From Artocarpus heterophyllus (lineage: Eukaryota; Streptophyta; Magnoliopsida; Rosales; Moraceae): a stretch of 64,000 nt of DNA. The translations under genes and the position numbers were made by a program. The DNA is taken from NCBI GenBank assembly GCA_025403435.1, contig CM046337.1, positions 8,929,015-8,993,014 on the forward strand, read 5' to 3'. Under the pieces are notes generated by a model that worked only from the letters and a program-made list of their open reading frames with translations, made no database searches and was not told the DNA's origin. Positions 11,623 to 23,319 of the stretch are shown here, in pieces (within the stretch, counting starts at the first letter, position 1; every line of letters begins with the position of its first letter).

Positions 11623-13033
11623 TAGAGATGTCAAAACAGGCTAAGCTTGGTGGGTGGACGGGCACGACATACAAAAAAATAAGCACGTTATGACATAACG
11701 ATTATTAAATGGGCTTAACCCAACACATTTATTAAATAGGTCAGGCTGGATGCGATTTATGGGTACGAAGCACATTAAAGGCATAGCACACTAAGAGTGT
11801 GGCATGTGCACAAACACGAACACGATAAGCGGCACAACAATGGCACACATTATTGCTCTTTTATTATGTATTGCTAAGAATTTTCTTATTAAAATTATAA
11901 TATACTATTTCTTTTGTAAACAAGATTTTATCTCATTTGAATTTTTTTATATTTTACTTTATTATAAGTTAAAATTTTAATTGTGTCTGATACTTATCTT
12001 TTTGTTTACTTATACTTTTGTTGTTGGCACGATTAAAGCACGAACACGTTAAGAGTACATCTCAAACATAAATGGGCCATAGGCTGAGCTTGACACCATA
12101 AATAAAAAGCATGATATTGTAGGAAATTCAATTTTTTAAAACTAGTAGTAGTAAATATCAAATATACTGTAAGATTTTAAAAAATGTTAGATATTAATCA
12201 AGTGTTCAAATTATATGATTGTGTAGACCAAAATATCCTCTGACTTAGATTTTTTTTCCCTTTTCTTTCTCTCTCCCTTTCTCTTTCTTTTTTTTCCTCA
12301 GTTGCCATAGCCTTCTTTCTCCACCCACATGCTCTCTTCTCTCTCATTTACGTGATGATTTGCCTTTACTATGCCGCCAAAAAATCCCATTCGTCACCTC
12401 CATTGGAGTTTCTCTGCCACGTTGACGTGGCCATCGCCGTGTCTGAAATCAGACAGTCAGATTTGCGACAACAACTCTTTTTGTGACAGTTTTGGTGCCG
12501 TTGTCGACCTTGTGTCCCTACAACTCATAGTCGCCGTAAGCCTCATGTCTCCCACAATAGATCTGGCATTCTTTTGATCTTGCGGCAAATTCGGTGCCAC
12601 CTATCGACAACTTATCACCACCGTCGGTCTCGTGTCTTCGTTCTTCTTTTGCGACAGATCCGGTGCTCTTCTCCTATGACAGCTCTGGATTGGCGCTTGT
12701 CTCTCTTCTCCCGTGAAAACTCTAGCGCCTTGATTTTATTTGACATGAAGACTTCTTTAGTGTGACCATCTTTTTTGGCAGCGTGAAGGGTATTTTCAGT
12801 AACTCATGGAGCTAAAAATTACCGATTTTATGAAATTTGATATTTATTTCAAATATAATTTAAATCTGATATTCAATTTAACTATCCCTTCAAAATCTAA
12901 CATTTCGTTCCTTCTACTATAAAAAACAAAGATGACCCAGCCCGACACGATAAATAATAGGCCTGCCCGAGCACAACACAAAGCATGTTTGAGCCCAATT
13001 TAAATAGGACGAGCTAACATGTTTGACATCTCT
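11623..13033. mobile_element. hAT-like non-autonomous DNA transposon with perfect 8-bp TSD
   Basis: The left end reads TAGAGATGTCAAA; the right end, reversed, reads AGAGATGTCAAA. AGTTTTTA occurs directly outside both ends (11615-11622 and 13034-13041), the 8-bp TSD expected of hAT elements. Both subterminal regions (about 11640-11850 and 12925-13015) are rich in GGGC/CACGA/GCACA words, a pattern I associate with non-autonomous hAT elements of plants. No transposase is visible. The middle (about 12290-12770) is a GC-richer block after a pyrimidine run, unlike the surrounding AT-rich DNA, and may be captured or nested sequence; its two short open frames match no family I recognise. Confidence 0.8.
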
Positions 13034-13041
13034 AGTTTTTA

Positions 13042-15600
13042 ATTTTTTTAATATTTTAAATTAATAATTCCGATAGTGAGTGTTAAAATAATAAGTTTTA
13101 CAAAAAATTAAATATAGTTTAGGTATTTTGAAAAATTAGACTGGTCGTAACTGGTTTAAAAAGTTTATTACCAGACAGTTTCAAAACAAGGAAGAAATGT
13201 GGCATCTTAAAAGAACACAAGGCATAATATAGACATCTCTCATTCTACTTTTCACACTTTCTTATTTAATAGGATGTATTTGTTACTGTATTACTTATTA
13301 ATAAAATTAATCTGAAGGACAAAAATATTTTAAACAAATACATTTCACATCTTATCTTAAATATATATATTCCTATCTAAAAAATTAGTGTATTATTTGT
13401 TTTTCAAAAGAATAGAAATGGCTTTCAACGTAAAAGAATCCCTCATAAAAAGTACGTCGTTTATTTCTTTTTTAAAAACCTTATTTTTTATTGTTATTTT
13501 ATATATACTAATTATAATTATATATGATTAAAAATTGTTTTGATACATAAATAACTAGAAATCATATGCTCCAATAAAAAGAACAATTGTTTGATTATAG
13601 AAAGAACACGATATAAAAAAAAAAACTTTATATCCTTAAGCTCTATGGCAGTGGAGACAAAGAGTCCATGGTGTTTTTTTTTTTTAATATATATCGTGTT
13701 CTTTATATTAAGACAATTAACTACGTTTTCTTTGTTATTTTATTAAGCTCTATGGCGGTGGAGACAGAGAGTCCATGGTGTCTGTTTGTAAATAGTAGGG
13801 ACAAGAGGGATTTTATATTATCAGTTTTTTATTTAACGGGGAGATTAAAAAAGTTTTTCTAAAAAAATTTAAAATAAGAAAAACTCCAAGTTATAAGGTT
13901 TTGATTTAGTTTCCGTGTTAAGAGATATAAGTTACGATAATTTTGAGTGCAAGGTTATTTCGCAGTAATGGGTTAAGTAGGCTTTTGGAATATAACTGAG
14001 ATATTTTAAAAATAAATATACACAAGGAAGGAAATATATACATATATATATATATATATATATTATAAGAAAAAGAAAGATTTCTCTAAAGATTGGTTAA
14101 AATATAAATATTAAATTATTTATTGAAATTAAATTGGATAGGTAGATTATGATTTTCCTTCCTGATAATATGGCAACATTCTGTTTTCTATTTCTAAAAC
14201 ACCTTTATGAATTCAAATTAAAAAAAACCAAATACAGCAAAACTTTTTTTCCATATTTACGTCTATGTCTTGACTCGTTGTTTCCAAAAGTTGGTGCACA
14301 TCGGAATACTTTTTTCTTCTTCTTCTTAAGGGGCGAAATGCTTTCTTAGTTTCTTCTAATTCCCTTAAAAGAAATCGTTTTATTTGCAATATTACACCAT
14401 TAAATTTAAGTATTCATTGAATTTGTCTCTTCAAAAAGAGGGAAAGAGAGGGAAAGAGAAAGAAAGAAAAATAGCTTTGCTTTATGTCGAGAGGGGGATT
14501 GTATTGCCGATTAATATTTCTGTGACAAGTGGATTTTTGTGTGTTTTTTTTTTTTTTTTTGGTCCTAAGATTTGACAAGGATTTAGGTACGTAAAATGCA
14601 CATTATTGGATAACAAAGTTATAATTTCTGTTAGGGGAGATTTAAATAAAAATTTGCAGGTGTTTTGCTTTGAAAATTTCAGTGCTCTTTCGTAAGTATA
14701 AAGAAAGGTCCTTTCCCAAATGTTCTTTCAAAAACGAAAAAATAAAAATTATGTGGGATGAACGTTTTTGTCCACCCAATTAACAAACATTGATGATGCA
14801 CGGGATTAGAATTTCAAATTAAAGTTTTATAGTTGCGACTTATTTGATCTTTAGTCTATAATTTTAAATTTATGTTTATCTCATAGGATAATTTTAATTG
14901 TAATTACACACTAGAGTTTCACAAATAAGTCTTACCAGTTTGTGTCTATAATGCTACAACACAACTAAACCGAATAAAATTGATCTTTAAAAAATGTTAT
15001 TTTCTTCTTTCTTCTTTATTTTCCTTATTGTCTATTGAGAATATTATAATCATTGAATTTAGAAACACACCCTAACAGTAGTTTTTTTTTTTTTTTTTTT
15101 TTGCCCACTAATGAAGCGATTTTTTTTATTGAATATTATACTCACGAAGGCAATGCCACTTCCATGATGTTTCTAAAGCCAAAAAAAAAATTATAATAAT
15201 AAGTTTAAACTAAAAACAAACTTGTGTTAATTTTTTACTATGTAATTTTTTTAAGAAATTAATTTGCAAAAAAAATTAAGTACTAAATTGTCACTTGGTA
15301 AAAAATTTGAAAGCGCAAAAAAAAAAAAAGGCCTGGGTTAGGTCAGGGCGTATTAAAGCTCACTATGAAACGCATATTGCAGCATACATTTGGCAAATTA
15401 ACTCAACTATAAGCACAAATCGATAACAACTTTGCTAGAGATTGCCAAGAACCGGCAAAAAAAAAAAAAAAATTGCCAAATTCTCTTAAGACTTGGATCA
15501 ACATTGAAAACGAAGTTATGCCATGTATGAAGTATCAAGAATTTTCTTTTATTTTGTACATAAAATTTAAAAAAAAAAATCAAAGATTTAATTAATAATA
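13042..15600. other. AT-rich spacer without a recognised gene
   Basis: Contains poly-A/T runs, a (TA)n tract at 14040-14064 and a small direct-plus-inverted repeat at 13599-13785. The last 250 bases are probably the 3' flank or 3' UTR of the RING gene. No coding exon could be supported on either strand. Confidence 0.6.
13599..13785. repeat. Short hairpin plus 34-bp direct repeat
   Basis: AAAGAACACGATATA (about 13600) is matched in reverse by TATATCGTGTTCTTT (about 13690), giving a potential hairpin. The loop segment CTCTATGGCAGTGGAGACA, continuing to GAGTCCATGGTGT, recurs with two changes at about 13747. Confidence 0.75.
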
Positions 15601-15607
15601 ATCAACT

Positions 15608-16147
15608 CTAAACCTGATCGTCCAGAGTTACAGAGCGCACACCCCTAATAGAACCGCGACAAAGCGGGCAGTGACGATCCCGGGCGAGCCACTGATCAAT
15701 GCAGGCCCTATGAAATCCATGGTTGCAACTCACGAACATCCGACACTCGTCTCCGTAGTCGAAATCCTCCAAGCAAATAGCGCAGTCGCTGCCACCGCCA
15801 CCACCACTCCCCCCGGCCGCCTTCTTATCCGCCGCCTCGAGCTTCTTCGGCTTCTCGATCTTGTACGTGCAAATTATCGAAGCGATAGCCTCGGTTGACG
15901 GCGGCTCAGCACGAGGCCGAGACGACGACGATCCCGGTCTCTCGGGTCGTGTCGACGGCACGTGATTAACTTGGTCATTCGTAATGTTCATTAGTTTGAT
16001 GGAAAAAAGCGCGATAAAGATGAAGAATATTGCGATGAAGGCTATTACGATGAAGATCAAGATTTGGGGAGCAAAGTCGTTGAAATCATCTGCTGCAGGT
16101 GATGTTGTGGGAGGAGGAACGGGGGAAGGAGAGAGAGAGATCTGCAT
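15608..16147 (-). CDS. RING-H2 finger E3 ubiquitin ligase (ATL-like), single TM, intronless
   Basis: Predicted 179-residue membrane-anchored E3 ligase that would recruit an E2 through its RING. One strongly hydrophobic segment at about residues 28-50 forms a transmembrane helix. A Ser/Pro/Arg-rich stretch (62-85) and a poly-Gly linker (112-120) follow. The RING-H2 at residues 122-163 has all eight ligands: CAIC, 15 residues, CNHGFHRAC, 10 residues, CPLC, with the conserved Trp in IDQWL. Size, intronless structure, N-terminal TM and C-terminal RING fit the ATL family. The typical GLD box between TM and RING is not evident, so the exact subfamily is open. The start is the first ATG of the frame and gives a sensible N-terminus before the TM. 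The substrate cannot be told. Confidence 0.93.
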   Translation of the reverse strand: MQISLSPSPVPPPTTSPAADDFNDFAPQILIFIVIAFIAIFFIFIALFSIKLMNITNDQVNHVPSTRPERPGSSSSRPRAEPPSTEAIASIICTYKIEKPKKLEAADKKAAGGSGGGGGSDCAICLEDFDYGDECRMFVSCNHGFHRACIDQWLARDRHCPLCRGSIRGVRSVTLDDQV

Positions 16148-16326
16148 GGCCTTTTAATTCTTTCTTTTGTTTTGGTGATCAATAGCGAGAGTGAGAGAGA
16201 GCGATTACTTAAAAGATATTTATATATGTTTATGAATTCGTGTTGCACTAGGATTAGAAATTACTAGAGACATTTCGGGAAAAAAACCCATAAAAGTTTA
16301 GGAGGACTCGAGTTCAGAATACACGT

Positions 16327-16422
16327 ATTATTATTATTATTATTATTATTATTGCAGTACTAACCTTAAGCAAAAAGTCTTTAGCTTAAAAGATGGGCAT
16401 TATATTTCGTAAAATGTGTGTT

Positions 16423-16453
<31 letters not shown>
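16327..16453. repeat. (TTA)n and (TA)n microsatellites upstream of the RING gene
   Basis: A run of about nine TTA units (16327-16354) and about twelve TA units (16429-16453), both in the 5' flank of the minus-strand RING gene. Confidence 0.9.
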
Positions 16454-16459
<6 letters not shown>

Positions 16460-17871
16460 GTATATATTGTAATTCCAATCCAAACCCATTTGAAGATCTC
16501 TATTTTTCCCTATAAATTTGGCTGATTTTATTTTTATTTTTCATTTTTTTTATTGCCATATCATTGTGGGGGAATAAATATAAACAAAATGTCAAAAACA
16601 TAACTTCTCCTTTTAAAGAAAATTCGATATTGAATAGGAACGTATGCATTGATTTTGTCCCAAAAAAATTTACTAAGCTTGGCTCATATTTGCTTATAAT
16701 GAAATTACATTGCCTTTTTTTCTTATTTGAACAAGATTCTGATTTTATATAATTTTAATTTTGTAAATGGAAATTTGACAAGGAATGATGATTTATTGTC
16801 CTGGCGGATAGACGGTTATATTAAAAAAAATCAATGTTTTATATATTGTTAATTTTAGAGTTAATTCTACAAAGTAACAGATTAAAGACCAAGACAAGAT
16901 ATTTTACAAATCAAATATCAAAGATCAAAGTGAATTTAGGATAAAACTGTCAGTCTATTTATAGGATTAACTCTTAGTTTTATTAGTAGTTTGAATTTAT
17001 TTGATGTGTATTTATATGAATTCTCCCGTTTGCTAGTTTATTTAACATGACCGTTAAAAATTAATAGATTTTAAGTGTGTTGGGTATATAAGTTTGAACT
17101 CACGAATTCGTCCAGAGTGTAAAACTCTCAAAAGCTACAATGTAAAACTCTCACATGTTATGTTACAGTATTTGAACTGTTTTTTTAGTTCAAACCAATT
17201 TATCAAACACCCTACTCCTAAATTAATAATTAATACAAAGAATTCAAACTACAAATAAACATTACAAAATATAAAATATTAACTTTTCCTATACGCAGGT
17301 GCCAAAACGTGAAATAAAGCAAAGCAATTATTTGATTATAAATATATTACATAACAAACGGGCAGCACAGACCTCACTTGAAGGACTCAATTTTCGGTGG
17401 AGAGTAATGGCATTGTACCTACAAACCGGGGTTTGGATACATGACCTTAAGAAAAAGTGTTTTTTGACAAGGAGATCAAGAAATTTTCAAATTAGATAAA
17501 TGACCTCTATGTCATGTCATTTAAAATAAAATAGAAGGAAAAAACCTTAGCAAGATGAAAAAAAAATAATTAGAGCAAGAAAAGAAATCTCAACAGGATA
17601 AAAAAAAATAGAGCAATTTTTTTTGCCCAAAAAGCTTATTTTTTTATGCAAAAAAAAAAAAAAAGGTCATTTATTTTGGGTGGCCCTTTTATCAAATTTC
17701 CCGCTACACTACAAGAGAAACCAGAACATGCTACTTCGCCTCTGGCAAAATGGGCTCAAGCGAGAAATTAGTTATGTTATGATTACCCTGTCTACTGTCT
17801 AGTACACTGTGATTGAGCAATAAAAAGATAAATTGGCTCCTCCATCCTTATTTTGAGAAAAGAACTTGCTT
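16454..17871. other. AT-rich spacer, one MITE-like repeat
   Basis: Between the RING promoter and the TIM9 3' end. Apart from the MITE-like copy at 17085-17216 I see nothing coding. Confidence 0.55.
17085..17216. repeat. MITE-like copy (GTGTTTGG...CAAACACC family)
   Basis: Begins near GTGTTGGGTATA and ends ATTTATCAAACACCCTA. The core carries the hallmark GTAAAACTCTCACATGTTA...ACAGTA. The same core recurs at about 39690-39830, 40533-40695, 53380-53505 and 63130-63296, in either orientation. Confidence 0.65.
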
Positions 17872-18869
17872 CTAATCTTGTGTTGCCGCACCTTGGTTGA
17901 GTTCTGCAAATCTCATGCCAACTCGCATCGAATGCTTTAGGAACTTCTCGGCACATCGCCGCACACAACTCTCCTCTTGCTTCTGCAGGGACTTGTGCTT
18001 GAATGTGTCCACACAGTCATTGAAACACCTCTCCACAAGTGAGTTGTACATCCTTAAACTGCATATAGAAAAATAAAATCAGAAGATTTTTTATCATTTA
18101 TACCATAACCTGTGATTTGGAGGCAGTTTTGGGTGCTTAGCTGATTGCTTTTGTGGAGGATATCAATTGATTCACCAAATTCTAAAAACACTAAGCTTAT
18201 ACGTTATTTCAACTGCTAAGGACGATATTTCCTTGCTACAAATAAAAAACAGATATGAAAGTCCAAATTAAAAAAGAAACAAGTACATGAAGAGGCCAGA
18301 TGAGAAACCACCGTGACCAATAAAAGAGAGAATTTGCACGGTACAATGACCAAATTCTAAAAACACTAAGCTTATACGTTATTTCAACTGCTAAGGACGA
18401 TATTTCCTTGCTACAAATAAAAAACAGATATAAAAGTCCAAATTAAAAAAGAAACAGTACAGGAAGAGGTCAGATGAGAAACCACCGTGACCAATAAAAG
18501 AGAGAATTTGCACGGTACAATGATTTCGTGTCAGCAAGGGCACACTCCCGCAACGAAATCAACCGGACAACTACAATGGAAAAATCTGAGTTGAGTTGTA
18601 ATTTCTTCCTCTACAATTCTTCTTTTTCCATCTTTCTAATCCCAAATTTGTGACCAAACTAGTGTTTAGGGGGGAAAAAAGAGCCGTAGTTGTCTATATA
18701 AACTCGCTGCAGAAATGCAACATTGCCCAACTGAGGTCAAGTCTCGTGGAGGGAGGGCCGTAGCGCCAGTGAGCCCTGTATCGCACCACAGCACCGTCTG
18801 AGATCTTTCCCCAGAGACAGTTCACACCTCAACTATCTCTCTCAAGTCTCCCCAACTCCCCCAACAGAA

Positions 18870-18909
<40 letters not shown>

Positions 18910-20077
18910 CAAAATCCAACTTTATTGACAGAATATAAACGATGACTATAAATATAGTTCCCAAAACGTCCGGAAGCAACACAAACGTTGCTCTGGTTTT
19001 AAGGAGAACATCATTCTAGCTTCACCTACGGAGAGTCCCCGCACCAAGCTAATCATGCGACACTTCAAAGAAATGAAAGGTGAAGCCAAGAAATATAAGT
19101 CAAAAGTAAACACATTGTCCTCACTCTATTTCCCTTCATAAGAAATCCACAAGATTTGGAAAAAAAAAAAAAAAAAGAAAGAAAAGAAATGAAAAAAAAA
19201 ATGCAAACTTGTATATCATGTACCCAAAGAATACTCTCCATCCCAAGCCACTCTTATAAGAAAAATGTAAACTGAAGCTCCACAACTTACGGAAAAAAAA
19301 TCATTTCAAACTCGTATCTACTTAGACTAATTCTACTTGACTTGGAAAACCAATTTTTATCCTAGGATAGGATAGTCTTGGAGGATTAGATTAAATTATA
19401 TTAGAAAAAATAGGATAAAATTTAAGCTAATTCAAATTCATGTTTGGTGTTATGTTATTAGAATATGGGCTTTTTGTAAATTTTTTTAAAAAAATTTAGG
19501 TCAAATTGCAATTTTTTAAAATTAAAAGGGCTAAAATATAACTACTTAAAATTATTTCCATCACGTGAAAATTAAATTTTGACCCTTTATTTTCAAAAAA
19601 TTATAATTTAACTTCAAATTTTATAAATTTTTGTAAATACGTCATTGAAGATTTATACAATGTACAAAGGTTAAATTTAATCCGATAGGGGATTCAAGCA
19701 TGAGGCGGATAAAAGTTTATTCATTCTAATCTTTTAAAGTTTTTTACAAACAAGATATTAAGATTTAATTTAATCCAATCTTTTCTGGCCCTGTCCTCCA
19801 AATATGCACTGTTAAGTATTATATAAATTTTGAACAAGGATGAACATGCATTTTCATATATTAAAAAAAAGAAGCAGCAGCTTAATTCTTTAGCAGATTA
19901 ACACTCAGAAAAATTCTCAAAATTTAGAACTTAAACAGACAAAATAAAAAAGAACATAAAACAGTAATTTAACAAATCGAACCTATCGCGGATTTGGAGC
20001 TGATCGATCATAGCGGACATTCTGATGTTATCTTCCTCAGAGAGCGATTGCAGATCTCCTAGCATACTCTTGTCCAT
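17872..20077 (-). CDS. TIM9: Mitochondrial import inner membrane translocase subunit Tim9
   Basis: Small Tim chaperone of the mitochondrial intermembrane space; with Tim10 it escorts hydrophobic carrier precursors to the TIM22 machinery. Two exons on the minus strand: 20077-19983 (95 nt) and 18058-17872 (187 nt). The 1924-bp intron has GT-AG borders and splits a Ser codon. The sum is 282 nt, or 93 residues, the length I recall for plant Tim9. Exon 1 begins MDKSMLGDLQSLSEEDN. Exon 2 has the twin CX3C motifs CFNDC and CVRRC, 15 residues apart, that form the two disulfides, then the conserved tail ending GAATQD. The open frames fall below usual size cut-offs because of the intron. It shares a bidirectional promoter with OEP16-1. 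The intron holds a 174/175-bp tandem duplication, a (CT)n(TA)n tract and a MITE-like repeat. Confidence 0.95.
18174..18523. repeat. Tandem duplication of about 175 bp in the TIM9 intron
   Basis: ACCAAATTCTAAAAACACT starts at 18174 and again at 18349. The two units are nearly identical to the shared end CACGGTACAATGA (18349 and 18523), with a 1-bp indel and a few substitutions, so the duplication is recent. Confidence 0.95.
18870..18909. repeat. (CT)n(TA)n compound microsatellite in the TIM9 intron
   Basis: About twelve CT units followed by eight TA units. Confidence 0.95.
19335..19800. repeat. Possible MITE in the TIM9 intron
   Basis: The flanks contain rough inverted copies: CTTGGAGGATTAGATTAAATT near 19377 and, in reverse, TTGGATTAAATTAAATCTTAA near 19770. 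The interior is very AT-rich and non-coding. Ends and TSD are not resolved. Confidence 0.4.
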
Positions 20078-20486
20078 AGTCGATCGCTCCTTATCACTAC
20101 GAAACTGTCAGCAACTATAGAAGCCGAGCTCCATAGTTCGTTTTTATTGCTCGTCTAAACCCTAGATGAAGCACTCAAAAAAAAAAAAAGTGATTGTTAC
20201 ACAACGGTGTCGTTTTTTTGTGCCATCCAACCGTAGACAATGGGCCAACCCAATTTATGAGGCCCAGTTAATCACCAAAATTTTCGGCCACGTACATGCC
20301 ACGCGGCATTCAATTCGGCCGTTCGCAAAGACATTGGCGCCTTCCGCGGCAAATAATAATTATAGTAAGAAAGAAGACAAAAACGAAAAAGAAACACGAG
20401 ATATCTCATATCAGCAATTTGTTTGCCAGAGACCCAACGCTCCTGCAAATCACGGGAAGAGAAGGAGAAGAAAGAAAGAAAGAAAG
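20078..20486. promoter_or_regulatory. Bidirectional TIM9 / OEP16-1 promoter with telo-box and site II motifs
   Basis: The two start codons are 409 bp apart, back to back. The interval holds a telo-box AAACCCTAG at 20157-20165 and two site II elements, TGGGCC at 20241-20246 and GGCCCA at 20261-20266. In plants this pair is a known signature of genes for ribosomal and mitochondrial proteins and is bound by TCP-type factors. A purine-rich GAAAGAAAGA run directly precedes the OEP16-1 ATG. Confidence 0.8.
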
Positions 20487-22024
20487 ATGCCAAAAAGCAG
20501 GTTCTCGGGGACGCTTTCAGGTTCAGAGGTGGACGTGACGATCGACATGGGAAATCCTTTCCTCAACCTCACCGTCGATGGTTTCTTGAAGATCGGAACC
20601 GTATTTTTCATTTATCAGATCATTTTCCTTATATTTTTGTGGCTGTTGAAATCTATTGGATTCCAGGTTTACAATGGAATAATATTAATGGCTTCATTTT
20701 GATATATATATATATATATTCTCAGATTGCTGCAACGAGAGCTGCTGCTGAGGAAGCCTACCTCGTCGTTAAAAAAGGTAATTCCACTTTTTGTTTAATT
20801 TTTTTTTTATTTTGGATAAGGAAATGCTGATCTTAGAACTATTTGATTTTGTGATAAATTAGTGTGTTCATAATATGGCATGCTATTTTTGCAGGAAATG
20901 TTTCTCGTCACAACTTTGAGCACACTGTGAGTATTTATATTTTTTTCTGGACGCGTTACAATTATTTTGTTTAGGAATTTCGTTTTCTTTTTACTACTAA
21001 TTGTTTGACGCAAGATCTTTTGGTATAATAGAAGATCTCTGGAATTATCTTCTTTTTAGTCTTGTTGCTATAATTGTTCTGGTGGGATAAAGGTTGAGAA
21101 AAGATCAACTATTCAGGGGTGTTTTGTTATAATTTCTATAATTGTTTATATAAAATGCTTTTTGTACAAAGTATGATGGTCTTGCTAATGGGAAGTACTG
21201 TGGTTGCAGTTGAAGAAGATGTGTAAAGAAGGTGCATATTGGGGTAAGCTGAGTCATAGTCAATAGTTATTTAAAGTCCTGTCTAGTTCAGGAACAAATG
21301 CCTCTGTTTCTATTGCTTGAAGTTGAACGATGAATAATTGCATCTACATTTTGATTTTACCATGCTTACAGGGACTGTCGCTGGAGTTTATGTGGGAATG
21401 GAGTATGGTGTAGAGAGAATTCGCGGCACCAGAGACTGGGTACTTACATTTCTTTGAACCGCGAATAACTCAAGTCTTAAAAAAAAAAATTCAAATTTCT
21501 ATATCTTACTTACCTAAATTGGATGTGGCTATGATTTTCATTCTTAAAAGGTTTAATTTCTATTTGAAATCATCTTTTGGTTGTATGGCTGCAGTTTCTT
21601 CCTTTATATCTTACGCCAGTATCTTTTAACTTTAAGTGGTCATGCAAGGGCTCAAGTCAGAATCCGTTAGATGAGAGATCGTTGCTTCTGAAAAATGGAG
21701 ATCTTATTTGAGATTGAGTTTCTAGATTTTAAAAAGAAGTAAAAAAAAGAAAGTATCTAGATTTGCAGCCAATTAGAAAATTTTCAACGCATCGTGTTTA
21801 TGTCATCACGGGGTTTGTAGGTTCCAATGTATCTTTAAGTTATTGTCCTTGCTCAGCTTTCTTTTTCCCTCTGGATGTTGCAGAAGAATGCCATGATCGG
21901 AGGGGCACTAACAGGAGCATTGATATCTATTGCCAGCAATAATGACAGGGATAAAATTCTGACTGATGCTATAACCGGTGGTGCCGTAGCAACTGCTGCA
22001 GAATTTATTAACTATCTCACCTGA
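20487..22024 (+). CDS. OEP16-1: Outer envelope pore protein 16-1 (OEP16-1, PRAT family)
   Basis: Amino-acid-selective channel of the plastid outer envelope, in the Tim17/22/23-related PRAT family; also reported in import of protochlorophyllide oxidoreductase A. Six exons: 20487-20600, 20726-20777, 20895-20926, 21210-21243, 21372-21439, 21884-22024. All introns are GT-AG with compatible phases. The sum is 441 nt, or 146 residues, close to the 148 I recall for Arabidopsis. The N-terminus has SGT and DMGNPFLNLTVDGFLKIG; exon 4 supplies KKMCKEGAYWG; exon 5 has GVYVGMEYGVERIRGTRDW; exon 6 is Gly/Ala-rich (GGALTGALIS, GGAVATAAEF), typical of PRAT helices 3-4. The in-frame open stretch upstream of 20487 lacks family similarity, so ATG 20487 was chosen. 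Expression is probably coupled to TIM9 through the shared promoter. Confidence 0.95.
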
Positions 22025-22559
22025 AGAAATGGAAGTCGTGCTCTAAACAGTGTAACTTCATTGCGGATTTTCTAGAACAATGTAGTTGTAGTAGTAGTAG
22101 TTTTTTTTTTTTTTTTTGGGTGAATTCAAGAATAATGTAGTTGCTCTTGCTTGTTGAGTTTTGTCAGGTTGAAAGAATAAGAGCTGAATGTTAATTTCTA
22201 GATACTCTGGATTCTGGAAATCCTTCTTTAAAGGTTTTTTTACTTGTTATGGTATAAAAATCTCTTATCAGATACTTGATCAATGGCCAGTAATGTGGTT
22301 ACGGCATCAGTCAATCTGTTATTTACATGAAACGATGGGAATATCGTTTCTCTTGGTGCAAAAATTAGATGAAAAGATGGAATGTTAAGGCATCAATAAC
22401 TTGGGCTTCGACCTCGAATTCACATAAACTAATAGCCCAAATAGGACATGAATTGTAAGAACTCCTGTGAAAAATAATCACAAGTTCGTCTTTCACCGCT
22501 ATCAAATACATGAGATTCTGAGTTCAACGTTGGCAAAGAAATCCTGGCCAAAATATGGG
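22025..22559. other. OEP16-1 3' flank
   Basis: Probably 3' UTR for the first 150-200 bases, then plain AT-rich sequence up to the copia insertion. No other gene seen. Confidence 0.5.
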
Positions 22560-22564
22560 AAAAT

Positions 22565-22899
22565 TGGTAGACCTTGATTCGCTCACGTGGAACGTTCAAA
22601 GTGAACATTAACTGCCGTGCGGTTATTCCGGCTAATAACTGACTCGAACCGTGTGATGGTCACGGTTATTAAAGGCAAGTCCTGTTTTTGGTCCCTAGGC
22701 GCGCAACAAAAATTAGAACGAAAATCTACACCATCTAGAGAAATTTGTGAGTGCTTAGAAGTTCAAAAGCAGCGTTGAAAAATTTCCAGCGTTGGCCCGA
22801 ATCCATGGAAAAAGGACAATGGCGGGAGGTAGCATTCGGTTCGATTCGCTTCCGTTTCTCTGATTTTTAGGTTGTTATAAATGATAGAAACAACCAACA
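22565..22899 (+). repeat. Copia 5' LTR
   Basis: 335 bp; pairs with 32267-32600. Transcription-relevant motifs were not resolved. Confidence 0.93.
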
Positions 22900-23192
22900 T
22901 TTGGTATCCGAGCTACTAGAACACCTCTACCTTGCATATGATGATGTGTTAGAATTACTTAGTTTTGCAAAGTTTACGTAAAATTTTTTGGGTGATTTCA
23001 GGTTTTTCAATTTGGAGTTTTTAATCAAAACTAAGGTTAGAAATCATTGGGTAATTGAATTTCTAACAATTTTGTGATTTAAGACGTTGAATTTGATGCT
23101 CAGAAGGTAAAAATTCCAACGGGTCTGAAACTGGTTCGTTAAATGGGCCAAACGGGTCATAACAACCTAATTTGGCATGAAGAAGATGACAT

Positions 23193-23319
23193 AAACGACT
23201 TGTCATTTGGCACTCTGACTAGCTAAATGACATGTCGTTTGCTTGTGGGAGGCTCGCCCGTCCTCGTTCAAAATGACAAGTCGTTTTGGGCTCCAATGCC
23301 CAAAACAACAAGTCGTTTT
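23193..23319. repeat. Four near-palindromic AAATGACAAGTCGTTT motifs in the copia leader
   Basis: Copies: AAACGACTTGTCATTT at 23193-23208 (reverse orientation), AAATGACATGTCGTTT at 23225-23240, AAATGACAAGTCGTTT at 23271-23286, and a one-base-inserted AAACAACAAGTCGTTTT at 23303-23319. They sit in the untranslated leader between primer site and gag. Confidence 0.85.

Noticed and set aside
15671..15898. Plus-strand frame opposite the RING gene
   Set aside because: Antisense shadow; the minus strand encodes a complete RING-H2.
20166..20486. Upstream extension of the OEP16-1 frame (start at 20166)
   Set aside because: Contains promoter motifs and a purine run, no family similarity; ATG 20487 matches the family N-terminus.
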